Notes under the pieces: model-generated
Told to the model about the DNA's origin: nothing
The model's input: the letters and a program-made list of their open reading frames with translations, nothing else
The model's database searches: none
Part shown: positions 9,158 through 18,074 of the stretch, in pieces
Position numbering within the stretch: the first letter of the stretch is position 1
Layout of the letters: every line of letters starts with the position of its first letter
DNA from: Rhodococcus sp. PAMC28707
GTDB taxonomy: Bacteria > Actinomycetota > Actinomycetes > Mycobacteriales > Mycobacteriaceae
Reading direction: 5' to 3'
Length of the DNA: 64,000 nucleotides
Assembly (NCBI RefSeq): GCF_004795915.1
Contig: NZ_CP039253.1
Location: forward strand, 620,001 to 684,000
Position numbers and translations under genes: made by a program

Positions 9158-9183
9158 TTTCAAAGGCGATTCTCGAAGCGTTC

Positions 9184-9441
9184 CTATCGAGACTTCCCTC
9201 GATATCGACCTACGATCACGGACGTACTGTGTGCTCGGCGATGAAATGCTGCTGCGGCTGCGGGACGTACTGCTGCGCTTGCGGCCTGGGCCGGCCAGGA
9301 AGCAGTCATCGTGTCAATCCCTGCCGGGGTCGTACCGGCACCGATGGTTGCACCGGCAGTAGCGAGGTAGGCAGAAACACGAGCCATAGGCACGGACGGA
9401 ACAGCATGCGTGTCGTCAGCAACGAAAATGTAATTCGTCAT
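9184..9441 (-). CDS. whiB7 leader ORF (uORF)
   Basis: 85 codons from ATG 9441, preceded by the very strong ribosome-binding site GAGGAGGTGGGA. The peptide starts MTNYIFVADDTHAVPSVPM, has an alanine-rich middle (RPAAAAAF) and ends in a basic tail GRYRGKSR. It has no recognisable domain. In other actinobacteria whiB7/wblC is controlled by translation of an upstream ORF: ribosome stalling by antibiotics prevents the leader terminator from forming. The stop codon here is close to the attenuator stem, as that model requires. The coding capacity is real on start-site evidence; a function of the peptide itself is not implied. Confidence 0.7.
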   Translation of the reverse strand: MTNYIFVADDTHAVPSVPMARVSAYLATAGATIGAGTTPAGIDTMTASWPAQAASAAVRPAAAAAFHRRAHSTSVIVGRYRGKSR

Positions 9442-9519
9442 CGTTCTCCCACCTCCTCTTCGACCAATGGATCATATGAACATTCATCCCGCTCGCGGTC
9501 TACCACGGGCGGTGGAAAC

Positions 9520-9558
9520 AGACTAAACCCCACGCTTCGAACGGCACAAGCTATTTTC
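9520..9558 (-). promoter_or_regulatory. Predicted WhiB7-type promoter of whiB7
   Basis: Read on the minus strand: GAAAATAG (9558-9551), then TTGTGC as -35 (9549-9544), an 18-nt spacer and TAGTCT as -10 (9525-9520). An AT-rich box directly upstream of the -35 is the known hallmark of WhiB7-activated promoters, which suggests autoactivation. Transcription would start near 9513, giving a leader of about 490 nt. Confidence 0.6.
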
Positions 9559-9587
9559 TACCTGCAGTTCTACGGCCGCGACACCAT

Positions 9588-11717
9588 CTACTTGACCGAG
9601 GAATCACGAATCACCGTCAACACATCCTCACCGAACCGCTCGAGCTTCTTGGCGCCGATACCGGGAATGGCTACGAGACCGCGATCATCCTGTGGAAGCT
9701 GTTCTGCAATCGCCGTCAAAGTCGTGTCACTGAACACAACGTAAGCGGGCACCTTCAACTCGCGGGACTTGTCCAGTCGCCACGACTTCAACGCGTCGAG
9801 AAGTTCGACATCGACATCCGAAGGATGGCTTTCACATCTACCCAACATCGTTGCGGCGGAACCGATCAACGGCTTCCCACATAGGCGGCACTTGGGTCCG
9901 GACTTCTTCGTCGCGGGTACTGCAATCCGAGACGCAGGTGAGTCCTCCGGAATCAACCCGTTGAGAAAGCGAGATCGACGACGCGACTTTCGCCCGCCCT
10001 CATTGCGGGCCAACGCCCACGACAGGTGAAGATGCTCCCTCGCGCGCGTGACACCGACGTAGAGGAGCCGCCGCTCCTCCTCGATGGCAGCATCGTTGCT
10101 CGAACTCGGATCACTTCCCAGCGCGTGCGAGATGGGAAGCGTTCCGTCGGCAAGTCCGACGAGGAACACTGCATCCCATTCCAGCCCCTTCGCTGCGTGC
10201 AGGGAGGCAAGGGTAACGCCCTGCACAACCGGTGGATGCCGCGCCTCGGCACGCGCTGCGAGCTCACCCAAGAGACGATCGAGGTCCAACTCGGGATCCT
10301 GCGCCAGCAGTTCCTCGGTCACCTGAACCAGACCGCCGAGCGACGCCCATTTCTCACGAGCCTGAGCACCTGCTGGTTCAGTAGCGGTCAGACCGAGCGG
10401 TGCGAGAACAGCGCGCACTAGTGAGGGCATACCCTTACCCGACTTGGACTCCATCGGGAGATCGCCTCGACCCGACGCCGTCCGCAAAGCAGAAATACCC
10501 TGGCGAACTTCCGGTCGGTTGAAAAATCCTTCACCACCCCGAACCTGGTACGGGATCTTCATCTCCGTCAACGCCTGCTCGTGAACCTCCGATTGTGCGT
10601 TGATCCGATACAGCACCGCGATCTCCGAAGGTGCCACACCCGAAGAAATCAATCTCTTCACAGCGCGGGCGACTCCATCGGCCTCGGCCGGTTCGTCGTC
10701 GTATTCGAAGAACTCTGGTTCCGGCCCTGACGGGCGCTGCCCGATCAACTGCAACCGAGTACCGGCGATACGACCTCTCGCTGCGCCGATGACTCGGTTG
10801 GCCAACGAGACGACCTCGGGTGTCGAACGGTAGTCGCGCTCGAGTCGTACGACTGTGGCGTCGGGGAAGCGTCGGGAGAAGTCGAGGAGGTAACGCGGGG
10901 TTGCACCGGTGAAGGAATAGATAGTCTGATTCGCATCTCCGACGACGGTGAGATCGTCGCGTTCTCCGAGCCAAGCATCGAGGACTCGCTGCTGAAGCGG
11001 AGTTACGTCCTGATACTCGTCCACCACGAAGCATCGGTATCGCTCGCGGAATTCGTCGGCGACTGCGGAGTGCTCCTCGAGAGCAGCCGCAGTGTGCAAC
11101 AACAGGTCGTCGAAATCGAGCAACATGCCGTCGCCACCATGAGTCTTGAGGTCCTCGTAGCCTGCGTAGACCGATGCGACCTTCGACGCATCCATGGGAA
11201 CTTCTCGATGCAGGCGTGCCGCTACCGCGGGATAGTCCTCAGGCGCAACGAGCGAACCTTTGGCCCATTCGATTTCACCCGCCAGGTCCCTGACCGAATC
11301 GGTGGACGTAGACACACCCGCACGATGGGCGGACTGACTCACCAGTGCGAACTTGCGATCGAGCAGTTGCCATCCGGTGTCACCGACAACCTGCGGCCAG
11401 AAGTATTTGAGCTGCCTGAGCGCGGCAGCGTGAAAGGTCCGCGCTTGCACCGGCGGGCCTTCACCACCGACACCCAACTCGCGAAGGCGGCCACGCATCT
11501 CCCCTGCCGCGCGTGCGGTGAAGGTCACCGCAAGCACCTGGCCCGCCGAGACGTGTCCGGCCGAGACCAGGTGCGCAATGCGCCTGGTGATGGTCCGAGT
11601 CTTACCTGTTCCTGCACCTGCCAGAACACACACGGGACCACGTGGCGCCGACACGGCAGCAGACTGTTCGGGATCCAACCCGGCGATCATCGAGTCCACT
11701 GGCATGCCGACCATCAT
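9588..11717 (-). CDS. uvrD2: UvrD2 superfamily I DNA helicase with HRDC domain
   Basis: 709 residues from ATG 11717 ([18 protein letters not shown]); ATG 11690 is an alternative. The Walker A motif GAGTGKT is at residues 34-40, and motifs of a UvrD/PcrA 3'-5' helicase follow, including [12 protein letters not shown] and [13 protein letters not shown]. Near the C-terminus a four-cysteine module begins CRLCGKPL, followed by an HRDC domain ending [18 protein letters not shown]. This domain order is typical of mycobacterial UvrD2. It acts in DNA repair or replication restart in the cytoplasm. It lies upstream of whiB7 on the same strand and is divergent from mycoredoxin. Confidence 0.92.
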   Translation of the reverse strand: MMVGMPVDSMIAGLDPEQSAAVSAPRGPVCVLAGAGTGKTRTITRRIAHLVSAGHVSAGQVLAVTFTARAAGEMRGRLRELGVGGEGPPVQARTFHAAALRQLKYFWPQVVGDTGWQLLDRKFALVSQSAHRAGVSTSTDSVRDLAGEIEWAKGSLVAPEDYPAVAARLHREVPMDASKVASVYAGYEDLKTHGGDGMLLDFDDLLLHTAAALEEHSAVADEFRERYRCFVVDEYQDVTPLQQRVLDAWLGERDDLTVVGDANQTIYSFTGATPRYLLDFSRRFPDATVVRLERDYRSTPEVVSLANRVIGAARGRIAGTRLQLIGQRPSGPEPEFFEYDDEPAEADGVARAVKRLISSGVAPSEIAVLYRINAQSEVHEQALTEMKIPYQVRGGEGFFNRPEVRQGISALRTASGRGDLPMESKSGKGMPSLVRAVLAPLGLTATEPAGAQAREKWASLGGLVQVTEELLAQDPELDLDRLLGELAARAEARHPPVVQGVTLASLHAAKGLEWDAVFLVGLADGTLPISHALGSDPSSSNDAAIEEERRLLYVGVTRAREHLHLSWALARNEGGRKSRRRSRFLNGLIPEDSPASRIAVPATKKSGPKCRLCGKPLIGSAATMLGRCESHPSDVDVELLDALKSWRLDKSRELKVPAYVVFSDTTLTAIAEQLPQDDRGLVAIPGIGAKKLERFGEDVLTVIRDSSVK

Positions 11718-11816
11718 GTCAGGAGGCACCGACGGTTCATGGAGCGCGGTTCCGGACGCCGACTGCCCGACTGATGCCGTGGAACAATCGCGCACCGGAC
11801 GGTGTTGAATCTCCTC

Positions 11817-12074
11817 GTGACTACTTCCGAAAACAAGGCCGCACTCACCGTCTACTCCACTACTTGGTGTGGCTACTGCCGCCGGCTCAAGACTCAACTG
11901 GACGAAGCCGGTATCGAGTACAAAGAGATCGACATCGAAAAAGATCCGGCGTCGGCCGAGTTCGTGGGCAGTGTCAACGGAGGCAACCACATCGTCCCCA
12001 CCGTGCTGTTCGCCGACGGCACGACTGCAACCAATCCCTCACTCGCAGCAGTGAAAAGCGCTTTGTCGTTGTAA
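11817..12074 (+). CDS. mrx1: Mycoredoxin, glutaredoxin-like
   Basis: 85 residues from GTG 11817 ([21 protein letters not shown]); GTG 11802 in the same frame is an alternative start. The redox motif is CGYC, followed by the conserved [18 protein letters not shown] segment with the cis-proline of the thioredoxin fold. Mycoredoxin reduces mycothiol mixed disulfides, which fits a mycothiol-making actinobacterium. The gene is convergent with nudC (18 nt apart) and divergent from uvrD2, the same order as recalled for Rv3198A. Confidence 0.92.
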   Translation: MTTSENKAALTVYSTTWCGYCRRLKTQLDEAGIEYKEIDIEKDPASAEFVGSVNGGNHIVPTVLFADGTTATNPSLAAVKSALSL

Positions 12075-12092
12075 GACACCCGGCCGAGACCG

Positions 12093-12995
12093 CTAATCGG
12101 CGGCGGCCCAGGCCTCGAGCATTCCGCGTGCGATGGAGATGGATCCGGGGAGTAGCAACCGAGAATCGGAATCTGCTGCCCAGTCCCCCAACTTCAGCGC
12201 CGCTCGCACTTCTTTACGGTCGAACCAATGAGCCTCCACAATTTCTCCGTCCAGAAATTGTAGGGGTACTTCCGGGTCGCCTACTGCCGAGAAGCCGATC
12301 ATCACCGACCGGGGAAAGGGCCACGGCTGACTTCCCAGGTAGGTGATGTCGGACACGGTGATGCCGACTTCTTCGGAGATCTCGCGGACGACACATGCTT
12401 CCAGGGACTCCCCCGCCTCTACGAATCCCGCCAGAATGGAGAACCTTCGCTCGGGCCACGTCGGTGCACGTGCGAGCAGGACCCGGTCAGCACCGTCGTG
12501 AACGAGGCAGATTACCGCGGGGTCCGTGCGGGGAAACTCCTCGTGACCATCGGACGTGCTCGTGCGCGACCATCCTGCGGACGACGGTGTGGTCGCCGCC
12601 CCGTCGATGGCGCTGAAGCTGGCTCTGGCGTGCCAATTGAGGATGGCGAGCGCAGTGGTGAGAATCGACAACTCGGTCTCGTCGAGGCGTTCTCCAATTG
12701 TTCGTAGATCCCCCAACTCTCCGGTCAGGGCGCCTACGCGCTGAGCCCAAAGATGATGGCCGTCTCGAACTCCGAGAAAGACCGCATCCAACGCCGGCTC
12801 GGCCGCGACCTCGGAAGCAGGCGTGTAGACGAGGCCCGCTGCGTCGATCCGGAGCCGACCTCGGTGATCGATCTGTACGACTTTCGCGGTCGGCCAGCCC
12901 GCCCGCAGAGTATCGGTATCTTTTCTCGACTCCTCCGCGCGATCGAGCGGCGACCGTGACAGCAGCGGGGGTTGAGCAAGTTCGAATCGTGGCAC
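12093..12995 (-). CDS. nudC: NAD(H) pyrophosphatase NudC (Nudix hydrolase)
   Basis: 300 residues from GTG 12995. The Nudix box is complete at residues 190-212 (GFVEAGESLEACVVREISEE, with the metal-binding REISEE), followed by the NudC signature SQPWPFPRS at 222-230, which separates NADH pyrophosphatases from other Nudix enzymes. It cleaves NAD(H) to nicotinamide mononucleotide plus AMP and may act on NAD-capped RNA. The segment at about 125-145 that carries the zinc-ribbon cysteines in E. coli NudC has none here, so the zinc site is missing. Convergent with mycoredoxin. Confidence 0.92.
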   Translation of the reverse strand: MPRFELAQPPLLSRSPLDRAEESRKDTDTLRAGWPTAKVVQIDHRGRLRIDAAGLVYTPASEVAAEPALDAVFLGVRDGHHLWAQRVGALTGELGDLRTIGERLDETELSILTTALAILNWHARASFSAIDGAATTPSSAGWSRTSTSDGHEEFPRTDPAVICLVHDGADRVLLARAPTWPERRFSILAGFVEAGESLEACVVREISEEVGITVSDITYLGSQPWPFPRSVMIGFSAVGDPEVPLQFLDGEIVEAHWFDRKEVRAALKLGDWAADSDSRLLLPGSISIARGMLEAWAAAD

Positions 12996-13090
12996 AACGA
13001 CGACACTATCCTGGAGGGCGTCGGACCCTGCCGTAGGACTGGAGCGACTACGCCGAGCGGACGCAGGCTCGCGTGCTCGACATTCCGCCG

Positions 13091-14158
13091 TCAGTCGCCG
13101 ACGCGACGAATGTAGAGCAAGCGGTCGGTCGCCTCGACTGCATCGACCTCGGGCGATCCGACACGGAAGAGCTTGCCGTTACGGACAACCCCCAGGACTA
13201 TGTCGGTCAGGTGGCGAGGAGAACCCCCGACCTCGTCGCGTTCGACTTCGCGTTCGGCGATGGCAAAGCCCGCCTCGGGAGTCAGAAGATCCTCGATCAT
13301 TTCCACGACGTTCGGCGTCGTCGTAGCGATTCCCAGCAGTCGGCCGGCAGTCTCGGAAGATACGACCACCGAGTCGGCACCGGATTGCCGCAGCAGGTGG
13401 GTGTTCTCTGCTTCCCTGATCGCTGCGACGATCTTCGCTTTGGGCGCGATCTCGCGCGCAGTCAGCGTCACCAGGACCGCAGTATCGTCCCGGTTGGTGG
13501 CGACGATGATCGCGGCCGCATGTTGTGCACCGGTCAACCGAAGAACATCGGACTTGGTAGCCGAACCGTGCACGGTCACCAACCCCATGCTCGACGCAGA
13601 TTCCAGCACAGCGGGATCGGTGTCGACGACGACGATCTCCGATGCAGGAACACCGTCGCCCAGCATGGCGTCCACAGCAGTGCGGCCCTTGGTTCCGAAG
13701 CCGATGACCACGGTGTGATTGCGCACTTTGTGCCTCCAACGCTGAATTTTGAATGCCTGCCGGGAGCGCTCGGTGAGTACTGCGAGCGTCGTACCGACCA
13801 ACAAGATGAGGAAGAAGATTCGTAGCGGCGTAAGGACGAGAATATTCACCAGCCGCGCGGACGGCGTGATCGGTGTGACGTCACCGTAGCCGGTCGTGGA
13901 GAGCGAGACGGTTGCGTAATAGAGGGAGTCGAGGAACGAGAGTTCGTCGCCCTGCGCGTCTATGTATCCGTCGCGGTCGATCCATACGACCAGCGCCGCG
14001 AAAAGCAACACTCCCAGTGCCACCAGAATGCGTCGATAGATTGCGCGCCACGGACTGCTCTGTAGTTCGGGCACGCGAAGTACACCCACGAGTGCAAAGT
14101 CGGGTCTGTCGGTCAGCGTGTCCCCGGCGCTCAGACGCGCTCGTAGCCTACCTGCCAC
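13091..14158 (-). CDS. Two-helix potassium channel with RCK (TrkA-N) domain
   Basis: 355 residues from GTG 14158. Transmembrane helix 1 is at about residues 44-60, the pore with the selectivity filter STTGYGD at 87-93, and helix 2 at about 103-128. A cytoplasmic RCK/TrkA-N domain follows with the nucleotide-binding start VVIGFGTKGRT at 150-160 and an acidic strand end (VVVDTDP). The layout is that of MthK/Kch-type ligand-gated K+ channels (Rv3200c type). The ligand cannot be read from sequence. Divergent from the DoxX-like gene across 110 nt. Confidence 0.93.
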   Translation of the reverse strand: MAGRLRARLSAGDTLTDRPDFALVGVLRVPELQSSPWRAIYRRILVALGVLLFAALVVWIDRDGYIDAQGDELSFLDSLYYATVSLSTTGYGDVTPITPSARLVNILVLTPLRIFFLILLVGTTLAVLTERSRQAFKIQRWRHKVRNHTVVIGFGTKGRTAVDAMLGDGVPASEIVVVDTDPAVLESASSMGLVTVHGSATKSDVLRLTGAQHAAAIIVATNRDDTAVLVTLTAREIAPKAKIVAAIREAENTHLLRQSGADSVVVSSETAGRLLGIATTTPNVVEMIEDLLTPEAGFAIAEREVERDEVGGSPRHLTDIVLGVVRNGKLFRVGSPEVDAVEATDRLLYIRRVGD

Positions 14159-14268
14159 GTTGGTTACCTACGTCGATGTCATCCACGGCTGGCAGCGTAA
14201 CCCTGTTCGAGGGCTTCGTAGTACCGCAGCGGAGAGTTTCCCTCGTACCCGTGTGGGACGGTATACGC

Positions 14269-14655
14269 ATGAGCGAGCACAAAAGCCAGGCCGCAGCAGT
14301 CCGCCTCGCAGTGATATTGGGCGGCGCGGGCGTTCTCCACTTCGTCACACCCCAGTTCTTCGACATTCAGGTGCCTGCCGCGTTGCCGGGCAAAGCACGG
14401 ACCTACACCCAGGTATCAGGGGTGGCCGAACTCGCCGTCGCTGCGACGCTCGCGGTGCCGCGGACCAGACGTCTGGGCGGTGCACTGGCCGCAGTCCTCT
14501 TCGTAGCCGTATTCCCCGCGAACATCGACCTTGCACGACGGTATGTCCAGAATCCGAAGACCTCTCCGGTAGTCAAGGCAGCCTTGATAGCCCGGCTTCC
14601 CCTTCAAATACCGTTGGTGACCCAAGCACTGGAGGCACGCCGTAACGCATCCTAG
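14269..14655 (+). CDS. DoxX-like small membrane protein
   Basis: 128 residues from ATG 14269 (MSEHKSQAAAVRLAVIL); the longer frame upstream is arginine-rich shadow sequence. Three to four hydrophobic helices are visible (LAVILGGAGVLHFV, AELAVAATLAV, GGALAAVLFVAVFPAN), with the conserved RLPLQIPLVTQAL near the end. The pattern matches DoxX-family proteins of actinobacteria, some of which associate with oxidoreductases, but no function can be assigned. Its 3' end overlaps the adnB stop by 4 bp, tail to tail. Confidence 0.75.
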   Translation: MSEHKSQAAAVRLAVILGGAGVLHFVTPQFFDIQVPAALPGKARTYTQVSGVAELAVAATLAVPRTRRLGGALAAVLFVAVFPANIDLARRYVQNPKTSPVVKAALIARLPLQIPLVTQALEARRNAS

Positions 14656-17600
14656 GTCGCTTCGAAAACCTGTGCCTCGCTGGCTAATTCCACGTGCGCG
14701 GTTCCGTCTATGAGCGCGGCGAGCGTCTTGACGTCCGGCAGGTCGCCCGGGGCGACAGTGCGCCCGCTGCGCACATAGTGGAATGCCGCACGAACCTTCT
14801 CGAGCGGGACAGGGTCCGATTCGGGGCGCGCAGCGGACATCAATTCGGCCCAGGCGATTCGATAGGCCGCCAGTTGCATGACCACCGACTGCTCTTCGGT
14901 AGCTGTCGGTTCCTTTCCGGTCTTCCAATCGATGACCGTCCAGCCTCCGTCCGGATCAGCGAACACCGCGTCGATGCGACCACGCAGAACTGTGCCCGCG
15001 ACCGATGTTTCGAAGGGAACCTCGACTTCGATCGGGCTCCGGAGCGCCCAATCGGACGCGAGAAACGCGTGCTGCAGAGTCTCCAGATCGATGTCGGCCG
15101 CCGCGCCGCTGTCCGCAGAGCCCGGAAGTTCGTCCAGGTCGAGCAATCGAGTTGCCCCGAACCGCCGTTCGATCCAAGCGTGAAAGGCTGTCCCGCGCCG
15201 CGCGAGCGGGTTCGGTGGGAACGGTAGCGGTCGCCGGAGCCGTTCGGCCAACGCATCGGGATCTGCGGCGAGGTCGACCAATTGGCTCACCGAAAGATTC
15301 TCGGGCAACGCAATCGTCACCGTCGGGTGAGAGCGCTCCTCACGTTCGGCGAGGAGGGCATCTACATCGGCAGCCCAATTCTCAGGATCTGTGACGCTCT
15401 CGGGGGCCGCCTCTTGCGGTGACGTCGCTGCCGAAAGCGCCGCGATCACCGATCGCGCGCCGTTCTCCACGGCAGGGCGACGTGCCCCGAGTGGGTCGCG
15501 TGGCCAGATCGCTGAATACGGTTCGGCGCTCAGCGGATTGGCGGTACCGCTTTCCGGTGCTGGAGCCCATCCGTCGATCACCGCAACCGGATCGGATCCT
15601 GTGGCGGCGGACTCGTTGACGAACTTCTTCAGCTCGTCCAGGAACGGCGACGGACCGCGAGGTTTGGAACTGCTCTCGTCCCACTGGTGGCCGGAAACGA
15701 AGAGCGCACGCTCCGTTCGGGTAAGCGCAACGTAGAACAATCGGCGATCCTCGGCGAGACGGCGACGGGCCAGCGCGTCCTTGTGCCGACCGACAGCTTC
15801 TTGGAGATCCTTCCTGCTGTACAGCTCACTCAAATCCAACACGGGCACACCGTCGGAACCCTCCGCATCGAGCGCTCTGTCTCCCCGAAGGGCGGGCGGT
15901 AGCTCGGCCATTGCGCCGAGCCAGGTCGACGACGCAGTCGACGACGGGAACACGCCCTTCGAGACATGAGGGACAGCTACGACTTCCCATTCCAGGCCCT
16001 TCGCCGAGTGCACCGTGAGCACCTGCACGCGATGCGGTGACACCTCGACCTCGCCGGGGGCCAAACCGTTCTCGACTGTTTCCGCGGCCGCGAGGAACGA
16101 AAGAAACCCTGTGATCGTCGCCTTGGGGTTGTCTGCGTAATCAGCAACGACACCGGCGAACTCGTCGAGATGTTCCCGGCCGACGTCTCCTCCAGTTGTG
16201 AACGGTGTGCGCGCCTGAGCCTCGGTCCCGATTCCCATCAGCCGTTCGATGTCTGCGACGAGCTCGGTCAACGGCTGACCGATGCGCTCACGCAACGTGT
16301 GCAGCTCTGCTGCGAGTGCAGTGATACGGCGTCGGCCCATCTCCGAATAGTGCTCTGCCGGGCCTGGATCGGCGATTGCGTCCGCCAGACCCGCATCTTC
16401 GGAGTACTCGCCGGGCAACGAGCTCCCCAGCGCAGCGTCCAGTTCGGCGGCATCCTCGACGCGTCCCACCGCTCCATAGCCGGACCTTGTGCCCAGTTCT
16501 CTGGCCCGGCGAGAAAGTGCACGAAGGTCTGCGGCACCGATTTGCCAGCGGGACCCGGTGAGAATTCGCATTGCTGCGCTACCTGCCAACGGATCGGCCA
16601 CTACTCTGAGCATCGCGATCACGTCGGCGACTTCGGGGATGTGGAGGAGGCCGCCGAGCCCCACGACCTCTACCGGAAGGCCTCGTTCACGTAGAACCTC
16701 GGCAATCGGTTCGGCGTCCGCGTTGCGCCGCACCAGCACTGCCGCGGTGGGGGGCGTGCGTCCGTTCTCGGCTGCGGACCGATACTCCCCCGCGATCCGG
16801 TCGCCCACCCACTCACGTTCACTGAGCACTGTGTCGGTGACCGTCAATCGAATATCACCAGGGGTGGCCCCCGGACGTGCGCGAAGTGTCGGCACACTGA
16901 CTCCTGTTTGCCGGAGTGGCGCCGTGACGAGGTTGGCCAGCTCGAGCGCCTCCGGTGGGTTGCGCCAACTGGTCGACAGCTCGAGGCGCGGGGCAGGTGC
17001 ACCTCCCGCCAAAGGAAAATCCGTCGCGAAACGCGGAAGGTTGGCCGCCGAAGCTCCACGCCAACCGTAGATCGACTGCATCGGATCTCCCACTGCGGTC
17101 AAGGCAAGGGTGGAATCGGAACCTCCTCCGAATAGTGAAGACAGCAAGACTCTTTGAGCGTGCCCGGTGTCTTGGTATTCGTCGAGCAGCACCAACCGGA
17201 ATCGTTCACGCTCGGATCGGCCTACCTCGGGATGCTCGGCAGCGACTCGTGCAGCCATGGACATCTGACTCCCGAAGTCGAGTGCCCCCTCACGTCGAAG
17301 TGTCTCGGCGAGGCGGCTCACGAGGGGCAACAGCGCAACTCGCTTATGTTGCGCATCGAGAATGTCGAGCAGTTCTTTCGTGGGACCGCCGCGCTGCCCG
17401 GCACCTGGCGCGAGGGTGTGCACGAGCTTGTCGAGATCGGTGTGTGCCTGTCGCAGATCATCTGGATCGACAAGGTGCTCGGCGAGTTGCCCCGACAGCG
17501 CCAGCACCGTCTCGGTGATCGACGTCGGGTTGCGGTCGGTATCGAGGTCTCCGTCCCAGGTGCTGACGACGCGGTGGGCGAGTTGCCACAGTTCGGTTTC

Positions 17601-18074
17601 CGAGAGCAACGTGGCAGAAGGCTCGATAGGCAACAGCAGTCCGTGTTCGGTCAACAATCGTCCGGCGTACGAGTGGTAGGTGCTGACCTCCGGTTCTCCG
17701 CTCACGATGCGGTCACGTAGTTGCAGACTGGGGTCGAGTGCACGCACGACCTCCGATCCGGCCAGCCGCGCCAAACGAGCTCGGATTCTCGACGTCAGTT
17801 GCTGCGCAGCCTTTCTGGTGAAGGTGAGCCCGAGAACGCTGTCCGGGTCCACGAAGCCGTTGGCCACCATCCACACCACTCGGGCCGCCATCGTTTCGGT
17901 CTTACCGGCGCCGGCTCCGGCGACCACGAGTGTCGGTCCGAACGCAGATGCGATGACGGCGGCTTGTTCGGGTGTCGGTGGATGCTTCTGACCGAGAGCG
18001 CTCGCCAGTTCGATCGGATCGATTCGCGCTGAACCGACGTCGATCGGAGTCCGATTCTTGGAACGAGCCATCAT
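14652..18074 (-). CDS. adnB: AdnB, ATP-dependent helicase-nuclease subunit
   Basis: 1140 residues from ATG 18074, whose ATGA overlaps the adnA stop. Walker A GAGAGKT is at residues 53-59, with UvrD-like motifs (LLDEYQDTGHAQ, AVGDPMQSIYGWRG) and motif VI in VALTRTERALF. A RecB-family nuclease domain closes the protein, with AFHAWIERRFG, GRIDAVFADPDGG and VIDWKTGK carrying the metal-binding Asp and catalytic Lys. AdnB is the lead motor of the AdnAB end-resection machine of mycobacteria and relatives. It acts on DNA double-strand breaks and is made with AdnA from a coupled message. Confidence 0.95.
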   Translation of the reverse strand: MMARSKNRTPIDVGSARIDPIELASALGQKHPPTPEQAAVIASAFGPTLVVAGAGAGKTETMAARVVWMVANGFVDPDSVLGLTFTRKAAQQLTSRIRARLARLAGSEVVRALDPSLQLRDRIVSGEPEVSTYHSYAGRLLTEHGLLLPIEPSATLLSETELWQLAHRVVSTWDGDLDTDRNPTSITETVLALSGQLAEHLVDPDDLRQAHTDLDKLVHTLAPGAGQRGGPTKELLDILDAQHKRVALLPLVSRLAETLRREGALDFGSQMSMAARVAAEHPEVGRSERERFRLVLLDEYQDTGHAQRVLLSSLFGGGSDSTLALTAVGDPMQSIYGWRGASAANLPRFATDFPLAGGAPAPRLELSTSWRNPPEALELANLVTAPLRQTGVSVPTLRARPGATPGDIRLTVTDTVLSEREWVGDRIAGEYRSAAENGRTPPTAAVLVRRNADAEPIAEVLRERGLPVEVVGLGGLLHIPEVADVIAMLRVVADPLAGSAAMRILTGSRWQIGAADLRALSRRARELGTRSGYGAVGRVEDAAELDAALGSSLPGEYSEDAGLADAIADPGPAEHYSEMGRRRITALAAELHTLRERIGQPLTELVADIERLMGIGTEAQARTPFTTGGDVGREHLDEFAGVVADYADNPKATITGFLSFLAAAETVENGLAPGEVEVSPHRVQVLTVHSAKGLEWEVVAVPHVSKGVFPSSTASSTWLGAMAELPPALRGDRALDAEGSDGVPVLDLSELYSRKDLQEAVGRHKDALARRRLAEDRRLFYVALTRTERALFVSGHQWDESSSKPRGPSPFLDELKKFVNESAATGSDPVAVIDGWAPAPESGTANPLSAEPYSAIWPRDPLGARRPAVENGARSVIAALSAATSPQEAAPESVTDPENWAADVDALLAEREERSHPTVTIALPENLSVSQLVDLAADPDALAERLRRPLPFPPNPLARRGTAFHAWIERRFGATRLLDLDELPGSADSGAAADIDLETLQHAFLASDWALRSPIEVEVPFETSVAGTVLRGRIDAVFADPDGGWTVIDWKTGKEPTATEEQSVVMQLAAYRIAWAELMSAARPESDPVPLEKVRAAFHYVRSGRTVAPGDLPDVKTLAALIDGTAHVELASEAQVFEAT

